A DNA stretch of 64,000 bases from Amycolatopsis thailandensis (GTDB lineage Bacteria > Actinomycetota > Actinomycetes > Mycobacteriales > Pseudonocardiaceae), in NCBI RefSeq assembly GCF_002234405.1, contig NZ_NMQT01000009.1, forward strand, positions 1 to 64,000, written 5' to 3'. This document shows positions 24,901 to 36,900 of this stretch, piece by piece. The translations under genes were made by a program, and so were the position numbers. Position 1 is the stretch's first letter, and every line of letters begins with the position of its first letter. The notes beneath the pieces are model-generated. The model saw nothing but the letters and a program-made list of their open reading frames with translations, searched no databases and was not told the origin of the DNA.

Positions 24901-27900
24901 ATCCCGTGCGCGACCAGCGCCCTGGCCAGCCGGTTGGCGCGCTCGTTCAGCTCGGTGAACGACCAGGCGACCTCGCCGGACACCACCGCCGTCGCGCCGG
25001 GCGAACGCCGGACCTGCTCATCGAACAGACCGGCCACAGTGGACGGTTCGACGTCGAGCGCCGTCCCGTTCCACTCGCGCAAGATCAGGTCGAGATCGGC
25101 GTCGGCCAGGATGCCGATCCTGCCGACCCGAATGTCCACATCGGACACCATCGCGGCCAGCACCCGTTCCATCGCCGGGAGAAGCCTTTCCGGCAGTCCG
25201 GCGTCGAACAGGTCGACGCGGTACTCCGCGGTGAGTTTCAGCCGCGTTCCCGGTTCCACCGCCCACGTGAGCGGATAATGCGTGGAGTCCTCGTGGCGCA
25301 CGATCTCCCCGCGCAGCCCCGCCCCGGTCTCGTCCTCGTCAGCGCCCGGATAGCTCTCGAACACCATCAGCGTGTCGAACAGCTCCCCCAGCCCGGCGCC
25401 GCGCTGGATGTCGGCGAGCCCGAAGTGCTGATGCGCCAGCAAACCGGACTGCTCGTCCTGGACCCGGTCGAGGAGCGCGCCCAGTTTCTCGGCGGGGTCG
25501 ACCGCGATCCGCACCGGGATCGTGTTGATGAACAGGCCGATCATCCGCTCGACCCCGGCCAGCTCGGGCGGGCGCCCGGCGACCGTCGCGCCGAACACGA
25601 CGTCCGAGCGGCCGGTCAGCCTGCCGAGCACGATGCTCCACGCGGTCTGGACGAGGGTGTTCAACGTCAGCCCGCGTGAGCGCGCGAGTTCGGACAGCGC
25701 GCCGGTCGCCTGTTCCGACAGCTCCAGCGACAGGCGTTCCGGCAGCGCCGGGACCCGCTGGGGGTCGTGCGGGACGAGGTGCGTCGGCTCGCTCAGCCCG
25801 TCGAGCGCCTGCCGCCAAGCGGCTTCCGCCGCCTCACGATCCTGCTCCCCGAGCCAGCCGAGATGGTCGCGGTACTGGCGGGCCGGCGCCAAGTCGGCAC
25901 CGGCGTACAGCTGCGACAGCTCCGCGAACAGTTGCGGCACGGACCAGCCGTCGAGCAGGACGTGCTGGTGGGTGAACACCAGCCGGTGCCGCCCATCGGG
26001 CAGAGCCACCAGCAGGAACCGCGACACCGGCGCGGACGCCGGATCGAACCGGCGCCGGTCGTGGGCCAGCTCCGCCTCGACGTCCGTGGAGCCTGTGGAG
26101 CCTGTGGAGTCCACGAAGCGCCAGGGGACGGTGACCGAGCGCGCCACCAGCGCGACCGGACGGCCGGAGGCGAGGTAGCGGTAGCCCGTCCTCAGGACGG
26201 CGTGCCGGTCGACGAGTGCCTGTGCGGCATCGCGCAAGCGGGCCGGGTCGAGCGGTCCTTCGAGGTCGAAGGACACCTGCACGGTGTAGACGTCGGGCCC
26301 GTCGCCGTCCATCGTCGCGTGGAAGAGCAAACCTGCCTGCAACGGCGTCAGCGGCCACACTTCCACCGTGTCCGGCGCGAGGTCGAGGATCTCGGCGCGT
26401 TCGCCCGCGTCGAGCTCCACCAACGGCTTCCCGCTCTCCGGCGTGGGCGCGTCGAGCCGCACCGAACTGACCTCGGCGAGCGCCGCGACGGTCCGGTGCC
26501 GGAAGACGTCCCGCGGGCTGAGCAGCAGCCCGGCCCGCCGCACGCGCCCGACCAGCTGCATCGCGACGATGCTGTCCCCGCCGAGACGGAAGAAGTCGTC
26601 GTGGACGCCGACCTTCTCCAGCCCGAGCACGCCGGCGACGAGCGACGCGAGCAATTCTTCTCGTGGTGTCCTCGGAGCGTCGTCGGAGACCGTGAACTCC
26701 GGGGCTGGCAACGCCTTGCGGTCGAGCTTCCCGTTGGGAGTCACCGGGAACGCGTCCAAAACCACGAACGCCGACGGCACCATGTACTCCGGCAAGGCCG
26801 CCTCGGCCAGCCGCCGCGCTTCCTCGACGTCGGCTTCCCCTGCCAGGTACGCGACGAGCCTGCCTTCCCGCAGGACCACCCGCGCCGAGAGCACGGCCTC
26901 GATCTCGCCCAGCTCGATCCGGAACCCGCGCAGTTTGACCTGGTCGTCGGCACGGCCGAGGTAGTCGAGCGCGCCGTCGGCACGCCACCGCGCGAGGTCG
27001 CCCGTGCGGTACATCCGCTCCCCCGTCGCGAACGGGTTCGCCACGAACCGCTCGGCGGTCAGCCCGGCACGGCCGAGGTAGCCACGCGCGAGTTGCGCCC
27101 CCGCCAGGTACAGCTCGCCCGTCACCCCCGGCGGGACCTGCCGGAGCCGGGCGTCCAGCACGTGGACCCGGGTGTTCCACACCGGACGTCCGATGGGGAC
27201 GGTGTCGTCGACGACCGCCCAGGAAGTCACGTCCACCGAGGCCTCGGTCGGGCCGTAGAGGTTGTGCAGCGGGACGTCCACGCGCGCGGCCAGTTCCGGC
27301 GGCAGCGCCTCACCACTGCACAGGACCCGGCGGACGTCGTGCCACCCGGGTTCTTCGGCGAGGAACGCTTCCAGCATCGACGGGACGAAGTGCAGGGTGG
27401 TGATCCGCTGCTCACGGATCAGCTCTTCGAGGTACCGCGGATCGCGGTGACCGTCCGGTTTGGCGACGACCAGGGTCGCGCCGGTGATCAACGGCCAGAA
27501 GAACTCCCACACCGACACATCGAAACTCGATGGCGTCTTCTGCAAAACCCGGTCATCGGCCGCGAGGTCGTACTCGTCCTGCATCCACAACAGCCGGTTC
27601 ACGATGCCCGCGTGAGGAACCACAACGCCCTTGGGACGCCCGGTCGAACCGGACGTGTAGATCACGTACGCCGACGACGACGGATCCACCGCCGTGCCCA
27701 GGTTCTCGGCCGAGTAGCCCTTCAGCGCAGGCAGCTCGTCGAGAACGACCACGGGTGAAGCGTCTTCGAGCATGAAGGCCAGGCGGTCGGCCGGATAGTC
27801 CGTGTCGAGCGGCAGATACGCCGCTCCCGCCTTGTGCACCGCGTAGAGCGCGACGACCAGGTCAAGCGATCGCGGCAGTGAAACCGCCACCACCGATTCC

Positions 27901-30900
27901 GCGCCCACACCCTGCTCGACCAGCCATCGCGCCAAACGATTCGCCCGCCCGTTGAACTCGGCATACGACAACTCCGAGCTCTCGAACACCACAGCGGACG
28001 CGTCCGGAGTCCGCGCCACCTGCGCCTCGAACAACTCCGGCAACGTCGCCGCCGGGACGTCGTGCGCCGTGTCGTTCCACCGGACGAGTAACGCGCGCTC
28101 GTCTTCGCCGAGGATGTCGAACGCGCCGACCGGGATCGCGGGGTCGGCGGCGACCTGCTCCAGCACGGCGACCAGGCGCCGTGCGAACCCCTCGGCCGTG
28201 CTGTGGTCGAACAGGTCCGCGCTGTACTCGATCGCGCCCGAGATCCCGCCGTCGTTCTCCAGGAACCCGAATTCGAGGTCGAACTTGGCGACGCCCTGCG
28301 CGAAGTCCTCCTGCTCCGCGCGCAGACCGGGCAGCACCGGCCCGTCGCCGGATTCGGGCAGGTAGACCACCATCACCTGGAACAACGGGTGCCTGGCCAG
28401 CGAACGCTCCGGATTGACCGCGTCGACCAGCCGCTCGAACGGCAGGTCCTGGTGCTCGAAAGCGGCGAGGTCCGTCGCCCGCACTCGCGCCAGCAGGTCG
28501 GTGAACACCGGATCGCCGGACAGATCGGTACGCAGGACGAGCGAGTTCACGAAGAACCCGACAAGCGGCTCCAAACGTTCGTCGGTACGGCCGGAACTCG
28601 GCGCGCCGAGCGGGATGTCGTCCCCGGCGCCGAGCCGGTGCAACAGGACCGCGACCGCGGCCTGCGCCAGCATGAACATGCTGACGTCGTGCCGCCGCGC
28701 CGTCTCGCGCAGCCGTTCGGTGAGTACGGCGTCGACCGGGAAGGTGACGAGACCGCCGCGGTGGCTCGACTCGGCCGGACGCGGCCGGTCCGAGGGCAGC
28801 GCCAGCTCGTCCGGCAGGCCCGCCAGGGCCTCTTGCCAGAACTCGAGGTGCCCGGAGGCCGTCGAGCCGAGCAGTTCCCGCTGCCACAGGGCGTAGTCCG
28901 CGTACTGGACGGGCAATTCCGTCCATTGTGGACCATGACCGGCCAGGCGAGCCTCGTACGCCGTGGCGAGGTCGGCCATCAGCGGTCCCTGCGAACCCTC
29001 GTCCGTGGCGACGTGATGCAGCACCAGCAGCAGGACGTGTTCACGCGGCGACACGGCGAAGACCGCGGCCCGGATCGGGAGTTCCTCGTCGAGGGCGAAC
29101 CCACGGCCGGCTTCGGCGGACAGCTGCGAGGGCAGATCCACGGCCTCGGCGAACACCACGTCCGGGCGCGCGTCGGTGAGGATCCGCTGCGCGACGACGT
29201 CGCCTTCCTCGGTGAACACGGTCCTGAGCGTTTCGTGCCGATCGACGACGTCGCCGATCGCCGCACGGAGCGCGTCCGCGTCCAGCTCACCGTGCAGACG
29301 CCAGGCGAGCGGGATGTTGTAGGTGGGCGTGACCCCTTCGAGCCGGTACAGGAACCACAACCGTTGCTGCGCCGGTGAAAGCGGCAGCAAGTCCGGCCGG
29401 TTCCCGGCGCTCAAGACCGGGAGGGCCGACGGTTCCGCGAGCCTCTCGGCCAGCGCCGCGACGGTCGGCGCGTCGAAGACGTCGCGGACCGACACGGTGG
29501 CGTCCAGGCTCGCCGAGATCCGGCTGACCAGGCGCATCACCAGCAGCGAATGCCCGCCGAGGGTGAAGAAGCCGTCGTCGATCCCGACCCGCTCGACGCC
29601 GAGCACGTCGGCGAACAGCGCGCACAGGGTTTCTTCCCGGGCGTTCCGCGGCTCGCGGCCGTTGGTGGTCGCGAACTCGGGAGCGGGCAGTGCCTTGCGA
29701 TCGAGTTTGCCGTTCGGGGTCAGCGGGATCTCGTCGAGCACGACGAAGGCCGACGGCACCATGTGCTCGGGCAGCTTCGCGGCCAGCGCGTCCCGCAGTC
29801 CGTCATCCGAACCGACGACATAGGCGACCAGCCGGTCCTCACGAGCGACGACCACGGCACGAGTGACCGACGCCGACGCGATCAACGCTGCCTCGACCTC
29901 GCCGAGTTCGACCCGGAAGCCACGGATCTTGACCTGGTCGTCGACGCGGCCCAGGAACTCCAGCACGCCGTCGTCCGACCAGCGGGCGAGGTCCCCGGTG
30001 CGGTACATCCGCTCCCCCGGTTCGCCGAACGGGTCGGCGACGAAGCGCTCGGCGGTCAGCCCCGGCCGGGCCAGGTATCCGCGCGCGAGCTGCGTACCCG
30101 CGAGGTAGAGCTCACCCGGGACCCCCGGCGGGACCGGGTTCAACCCGGCGTCCAGCACGTAGGTCCGGGTGTTCCACACCGGACGACCGATCGGGACGGA
30201 CGGCGTCGTTTCGGCACCGGCCTGCCAGGCCGTGACGTCGACGGACGCTTCGGTCGGGCCATAAAGGTTGTACAGCGGCACGTCCACACGGGCGGCCAGT
30301 TCGGACGGCAGTGCCTCACCGCTGCAGATCACTCGGCGCAATCCCGTGCACTCCGCGGTCTCCAGGAACAGCGCGAGCATCGACGGGACGAAGTGGACGG
30401 TGGTGATCCCGGCCGTGCGGATCAGTTCGGCGAGGTACGCCGGATCCTTGTGCCCCTCGGGTTTGGCGACCACCAGGGTCGCACCGGTGATCAACGGCCA
30501 GAAGAACTCCCACACCGACACATCGAAACTCGACGGCGTCTTCTGCAAAACCCGGTCATCGGCCGCGAGGTCGTACTCGTCCTGCATCCACAACAACCGG
30601 TTCACGATGCCCGCGTGAGGCACGACAACACCCTTGGGACGACCAGTCGAACCGGACGTGTAGATCACGTACGCCGGTGACGACGGATCCACGGTCCGCC
30701 CCAGATTCTCCCCGGAGTAGCCGTCCAGATCGGGCAACTCGTCGAGAACGACGGCGGGCGAGGCGTCTTCCAGCATGAACGCGACGCGATCGGCCGGGTA
30801 GTCGCGATCGACCGGCAGGTAAGCCCCACCGGCCTTGTGCACCGCGTACAACGCGACGACCAGATCGAGCGATCGCGGCAGCGAAACCGCCACCACCGAC

Positions 30901-33900
30901 TCCGCCCCCACGCCCCGCTCGACCAGCCACCGCGCCAGCCGATTCGCACGCGCGTTGAACTCGGCATACGACAACTCCGAGCCCTCGAACACCACAGCGG
31001 ACGCGTCCGGAGTCCGCGCCACCTGCGCCTCGAACAACTCCGGCAACGTCGTGGCCGGGACTTCACGGGCGGTGCGGTTCCATTCGGTCACCCGCGCGAG
31101 CTCGTCGCCGACGAGGACTTCGAGCAGGGCGACCGGCCGGTCCGGTTCGTCGGTGACCTGCTCCAGCAGCGACGTGAGCCGGGCCAGCAACCGCCCGGCC
31201 GTCGCCTCGTCCGCGAGGTCCTCGGCGTACTCCAGCATCAGCGTGGCGGTGTCGCCGTCGTCGACCATCGTGAAATGCAGGTCGAACTTCGCCATGCCGG
31301 TGTCCATCTCGAACCACTCGGCGGGCAGGCCGAGCACTTCGGACGCGTCCGCCTGCCGGTGGTAGCCGACCATCACCTGGAACAGCGGGTTGCGCCCCGG
31401 CACCCGGGGCGGGTTCAGCTCCTCGACGACGCGCTCGAACGGCAGGTCGCCGTGGGAGAACGCGGCGAGATCGGCCTCGCGCACCCTGTCCAGCAGCGCG
31501 GTGAACGTCGGGTCGCCGGACAGATCGGTCCGCAGCACCAGCGTGTTCACGAAGAACCCGACGAGATCGTCGAGCGCCGCGTCGGTCCGTCCCGCGATCG
31601 GGGCACCCAGCGGGATGTCGTCCCCGGCGCCGGTCCGGTGCAGCAACGCGGCCACCGCCGCCTGGAGCACCATGAACGGGCTCGCACCGGCTTTCGCCGC
31701 CAGGTCGCGCACGGCGGCCGAGAGCTCTCCGGACAGCGGGAACCTCACCTTTCCGCCCCTGCCGGTCGGCCGGAGCGGACGCGGGCGGTCCAGCGGCAAC
31801 GTCAGCTCGTCCGGCGCGCCGCGCAAGGCGTCGGCCCAGAACGCGACTTGAGCGGCGCCGCGCTGATCGAGGAAGTCCTTCTGCCACAACGCGAAGTCGG
31901 CGTACTGCACCGGGAGGTCCGTCCACAAGGGACTTTCACCGGCGATCCGGGCTTGATACGCGGAGGTCAGATCGCCCAGGAACGGGCGGTCGGACCATTC
32001 GTCGGTCGCGCTGTGATGCAGGACCAGCGAGATCACCTGATCGCTCTCGCCGATCCGCAGCACCCGCAGCCGGACCGGGATCTCGCGCGAAAGGTCGAAC
32101 GGTGTCCGTGAGAGCGTCGCGATCCGGGCATCCAGCCCGGCTTCGTCGCACTCTTCGACCCCGAATGGGACCTCCGGCGTATCGAGGACGCGCTGGTACG
32201 GCTCGCCGTCGTGCTCGTCGAAAACGGTCCGCAGGACGTCGTGCCTGCCGAGTACGTCTCCCAGGGCGGCACGCAGGGCTTCGAGGTCCAGCTGCCCGAG
32301 GAGCCGGAAGGTCAGCGGGAAGTTGTACGCGACCGCGTTCGCGTCCATCCGATCGACGAGCCACAGGCTGCGCTGGGCGGCCGAAAGCGGGATCCGTTCA
32401 GGACGTTCGACGCGGACCACCGGCGGCCGCGCCGGTTCGCCGCCGCCCGCACGCGCGGCCAGCTCGGCGACCGTGGGCGCCTCGAACAGGTCACGGATGG
32501 CCAGTTCGGCGCCGAGTTCGGTCCGGGCCCGGCTGATGAGCCTGGTGGCGAGCAGCGAATGCCCGCCGAGATCGAAGAAGTTGTCCTCGACGCCGACGTC
32601 GTCCAGTCCGAGTACCTCGGCGAAGAGCGCGCACAGCGTCTCCTCTTCGGCGGTCTCGGCAGGACGGCTTTCGGCGAGCCGCACCGCCTGATCGGCCTCC
32701 GGCAGCGCCCGCGTGTTGAGCTTGCCGTTGTCGGTCAGCGGCAGGGCGCCCAGTGTCACGAACGCGGCCGGGACCATGTAATCCGGCAGTTCCGTCTTGA
32801 GCCTGTCGCGCAGGCGTTGCACCAGTTCACCGCCACCGCGGGCGGCGGTCGGGCTTGTGGCGTACTTGGCCAGGTTCGCGCTGAGCGAGACCGGCTGGTG
32901 CACACCGGTGACCAGCGCGTCCATTTGTCCCTTGTGGACGAACACCGCCTCGAAGGCGCCGTCGGCGGACCAGGTGCAGTACACCCGGAAGCCGAGCCGC
33001 TCCCCGAGTTCGTGCACGTCCTCCGGCTCGATCCCGGTGGGGGCGCGGAACAGGTCCAGCACGTCGATGAGCGGCGCGCCGGCGTCCAGCGCGCGGGTCG
33101 CCTCGACCTCGGGGGCCTGCCGGGCGTCCGGGATCCGGCTCACCCGCAGCGTTTCCGCACCGGTGAGCTGCTCCTCCAGCACGGTCAGAGAACCGACTTC
33201 CTCCCAGCTCAGGCGTGGCGCCTGCGCGACGGCCAGGGTTCCGGCCGGTTCCTTGACCAGGACCGCGTCGTAGCGGTACCGGCTCAGCTCGTTGTGCAGC
33301 CGGGCCCGTTTGATCCGGACCTGCGCGGCGACCTCGGGAAGCTGCCGCGCGAGCGCGGTGAAGTAGTCCGGGTCGATCAGGAGTTCCTTCTCCAGCGCGG
33401 CACCGCGTTCGATCGCCCGCCGTACCTGGGCGACGTCGGAGGTCGCGTCGGCGCGGGTCAGCTGGATCGCGGTGTGGAAGGCCCTGGCTAGCCGCAGGTC
33501 CCGGACGTCGCCGACGAACAGCGCTCCGCCGGGCGCGAGCAGGCCGATCGCCTTCGTGATGACGTCGGTCAGGTAGTCGACGCTCGGGAAGTACTGGATG
33601 ACGGAGTTGATCACGATGGTGTCGAACCGCCCGGCGGGCAGGCCGTCGAACACGTGCGCCGGCTGGGCGCGCAGGTTCACCTTGGCCGCCAGCTCCGGGT
33701 CCTGTTCCAGCTCGCGGTTCAGTTTCGCGATCACCGGGGCGGCGAGGTCGGTGCCCCAGTACTCCCGCGCGAGCGGCGCGATCTGACCCATCAGCAGACC
33801 GGTGCCGACGCCGATCTCCAGCACTCGTTCCGGCTTCAGCTCGGCGATCCGGTCGACCGTCGCCTGCCGCCATTCCCGCATGTGCTCCAGCGGGATCGGG

Positions 33901-36900
33901 TCGCCGTCGTAGCTGGAGTCCCAGCCCGCGAAGTCCTCGGTGAACAACGCCGTCGGGATCTCGGTGTACTCGTCGGAGTAGATCTGCCGCCACTCGCCGA
34001 CCTGGTCGGCCTCCGCCTCGGCGCGCGCGTCCCCGCTCAGTTCGGCCGGGACGACGTAGCCGATGAGCCGTTGCAGCCCGGGCGCCGACGGGTCCGGCCG
34101 CGCGATGACGGCGGCCTGCGCGACCTCCGGGTACCGGCTGAGCGCGGTCTCGATCTCGCCGAGTTCGACGCGGTAGCCGCGGATCTTGACCTGGTCGTCG
34201 GTGCGGCCGAGGAAGTCGAGGTTCCCGTCCGCGCGACGGCGCACCAGGTCACCGGTCCGGTACATCCTCCCGCCACCGGGGACGAACGGGTCGGCGACGA
34301 ACCGTTCCGCGGTCAGGCCGGGACGACCGAGGTAACCCCGGGCCAGCCCTTCACCCGCGATGTAGAGCTCTCCCGCCACACCGTCGCGGACCGGCCGGAG
34401 CCAGGCGTCCACGATGTAGGCGCGGGTGTTCCAGATCGGCTTGCCGACGGTGGGGGTGTCGCTGTCGGTCGTGCCGCCGCCGAGGGTGTTGATCGTGTAC
34501 TCGGTGGGGCCGTACAGGTTGTAGCCGTAGGTGCCGTCGGTGTCCCGCAGCCGGCTCCACACCGACTCCGAAACCGCCTCCCCACCGAGCAGCACGAGCG
34601 CGGGCCGGTGACCCTCCAGCAGCCCTTCCTCGATCAGCAGGTGCGCGTACGTCGGCGTCACGTTGACGACGTCGACCTCGTGCTCGTCGCAGTACGCCAC
34701 CAGCGCCCGCGCGTCACGCCGCAGTTCCTCGTCGCAGACGTGGACCTCGTGCCCTTCGACGAGCCACAGCAGCTCTTCCCAGGACATGTCGAAGGCGAAC
34801 GACACGGTGTGCGCGATCCGCAGCCGCCGTCCGCCCGCCGACGCGATGGCCGGGGCGAAGATCGCGCCCTGATGGTTGAGCTGCATGTTCGTCAGGCCGC
34901 GGTACGGCGTGACGACGCCCTTGGGCTTGCCCGTCGAGCCCGACGTGTAGATGACGTAGGCCGGGTGTTCCAGGCGGTCCGCGCGACCTCGCGCGAACAA
35001 CGGGCGTTCGGCGTCGGAGATCGGGCCGTCGCCGAACGCCCTGTCTTCGTGATCGTCGACGAAGACCCGCGGCGTGGCGTCGGGCAGCGTCGCCGAAACG
35101 TCCTTTGTGGTGACCAGGCACAACGGCCCGGCGTCCTCCAGCATCACCGCGAGCCGGTCGGCCGGGTAGTCGAGCTCCAGCGGGAGGTACGCGGCGCCGG
35201 TCCGCAGCACGGCGAACAGCGCGACGACCATCTCGATCGACCGCGGCAGGCCGAGCGCGATCACCTGCTCCGGCGCGGCCCCCTTCGCCAGCAGCAGCCG
35301 GGCCATCCGGTTGATCCGCGCGTCGAGTTCGGCGTAGGTCAGTTGCTCTTCGCCGAAGACCACGGCGGTCGCGCCGGGAGTCCGCTCGGCCTGGGCGGCG
35401 AGCAGGTCGGCGATCGTGTCTTCGACGACCGGGTGCTCGGCCTCGGCCCAGCCAGCCTCCAGCGCGGCTCGGTCCTCAGTGGACACCGTCGCGAGCGAGG
35501 CGACCGGTTTCGCCGGGTCGTCGATGATCTGCGTGACCAGCGAGGTGAACCGCCCCAGCACCGACGCGGCCTCGTCCGCGTCGATCACGTCGTCCCGGTA
35601 CGACAGGGTGATCCGGATTTCCTCGCCCGGCGTCACCACCAGCGTCAACGGGTAGTGCGTCGCGTCGATGTTGAGCAGATCGGTGATGCCGTGCCGGTGG
35701 CGGAGACCGTCACGTCGTTCGTCGCCGTCCGCGTTGCGCAGCACGAACAGCGTGTCGAACAGGACGCGATGCCCGGCCTCCCGTTGCAGGACACCGAGGC
35801 TCATGAACTCGTACGGAGTCAGGTCCATCCGCTCGGACTGCAGGCGCCGCACCAGATCCAGGACGGACTCGGCCGCGTCGAGCCGCACCCGCGTGGGCAC
35901 GGTGTTGAGGAACAGCCCGATGGTGTTCTCGATCTCGGGCACGGCGGCGGGCCTGCCCGCGACAGCGGCACCGAAGACGACGTCGTGGCGTCCGGTCATG
36001 GTCGACAGGACCAGACCCCAGGCCGCGTTGAGCACGGAGTTGACGGTCAGGCCGTGGCGGCGGGCCTGTTCACGCAGGCCGCGGCTGAGGTCGCCGGGCA
36101 GGACGGTGTCCAGGTTGACCGGGGTGGCGGGGACCAGGTCCCGGCCTTCCGGTCCGATGACGGTCGGTTCCGCGAGGCCGGACAGCGCCTCGCGCCACGC
36201 TTCCGTGGCCGCCTCGATGTCCTGCCGGTCCAGCCAGCGCAGGAAGTCCACATAGGACCCGGCGGCGGGCAGCGTCCGGTCGTCCCCGCCGAGGTCGTAC
36301 AGCGCGAACAGCTGCTCGATGAACAGCCAGGCCGACCACCCGTCCCAGAGCAGCAGGTGCCGGTTCAGCACGACGCGGTCGCGCCCGTCCCCGAGCCGCA
36401 CCAGCTTCAGCCGGAACAAGGGCGGGGCACCGAGGTCGAACCGTGTGGCGCGGTCCTCGGCCATCAGCTCGTCGAGCCTGACCCGACGTTCGTCTTCGGG
36501 CAGCGCCGAAAGGTCCACTTCGGACAGTGGGGGTTCGACCTCGGTCGCCACGAACTGGACCGGTCCTCGCAGGCCTTCGCTGGTGAACCCGGCCCCGAGG
36601 CTGGGAATCCGGCGGAGCAGCGCGGACACCGCCGCCTCGAGTCGTGCGGCGTCCAGGCGGTGATCGAAGTCGATCGCCTCCTGGATGGTGTAGATGTCGA
36701 CCCGGTCGGAGTTGTAGCTGGAGTGGAAGAACAAGCCTTCCTGGAGCGGCGACAGCGGCCAGACATCGGCGACCGGCGCCGGGCTGGACCGCTCGACGCG
36801 GACGATCTCCTCCTGGGTCAGCGACACCAGTTCGAGGTCGGACGGCGTGAGCCCGATCCGCGCGCCGGTGCCCGCCGCCGCGAGGTCGCCCAACGCGGTG

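Noticed and set aside
26088..26112. GTGGAGCCT tandem repeat in C6
   Set aside because: In-frame Ser-Thr-Gly repeat in a surface loop; a minor length polymorphism without wider meaning.
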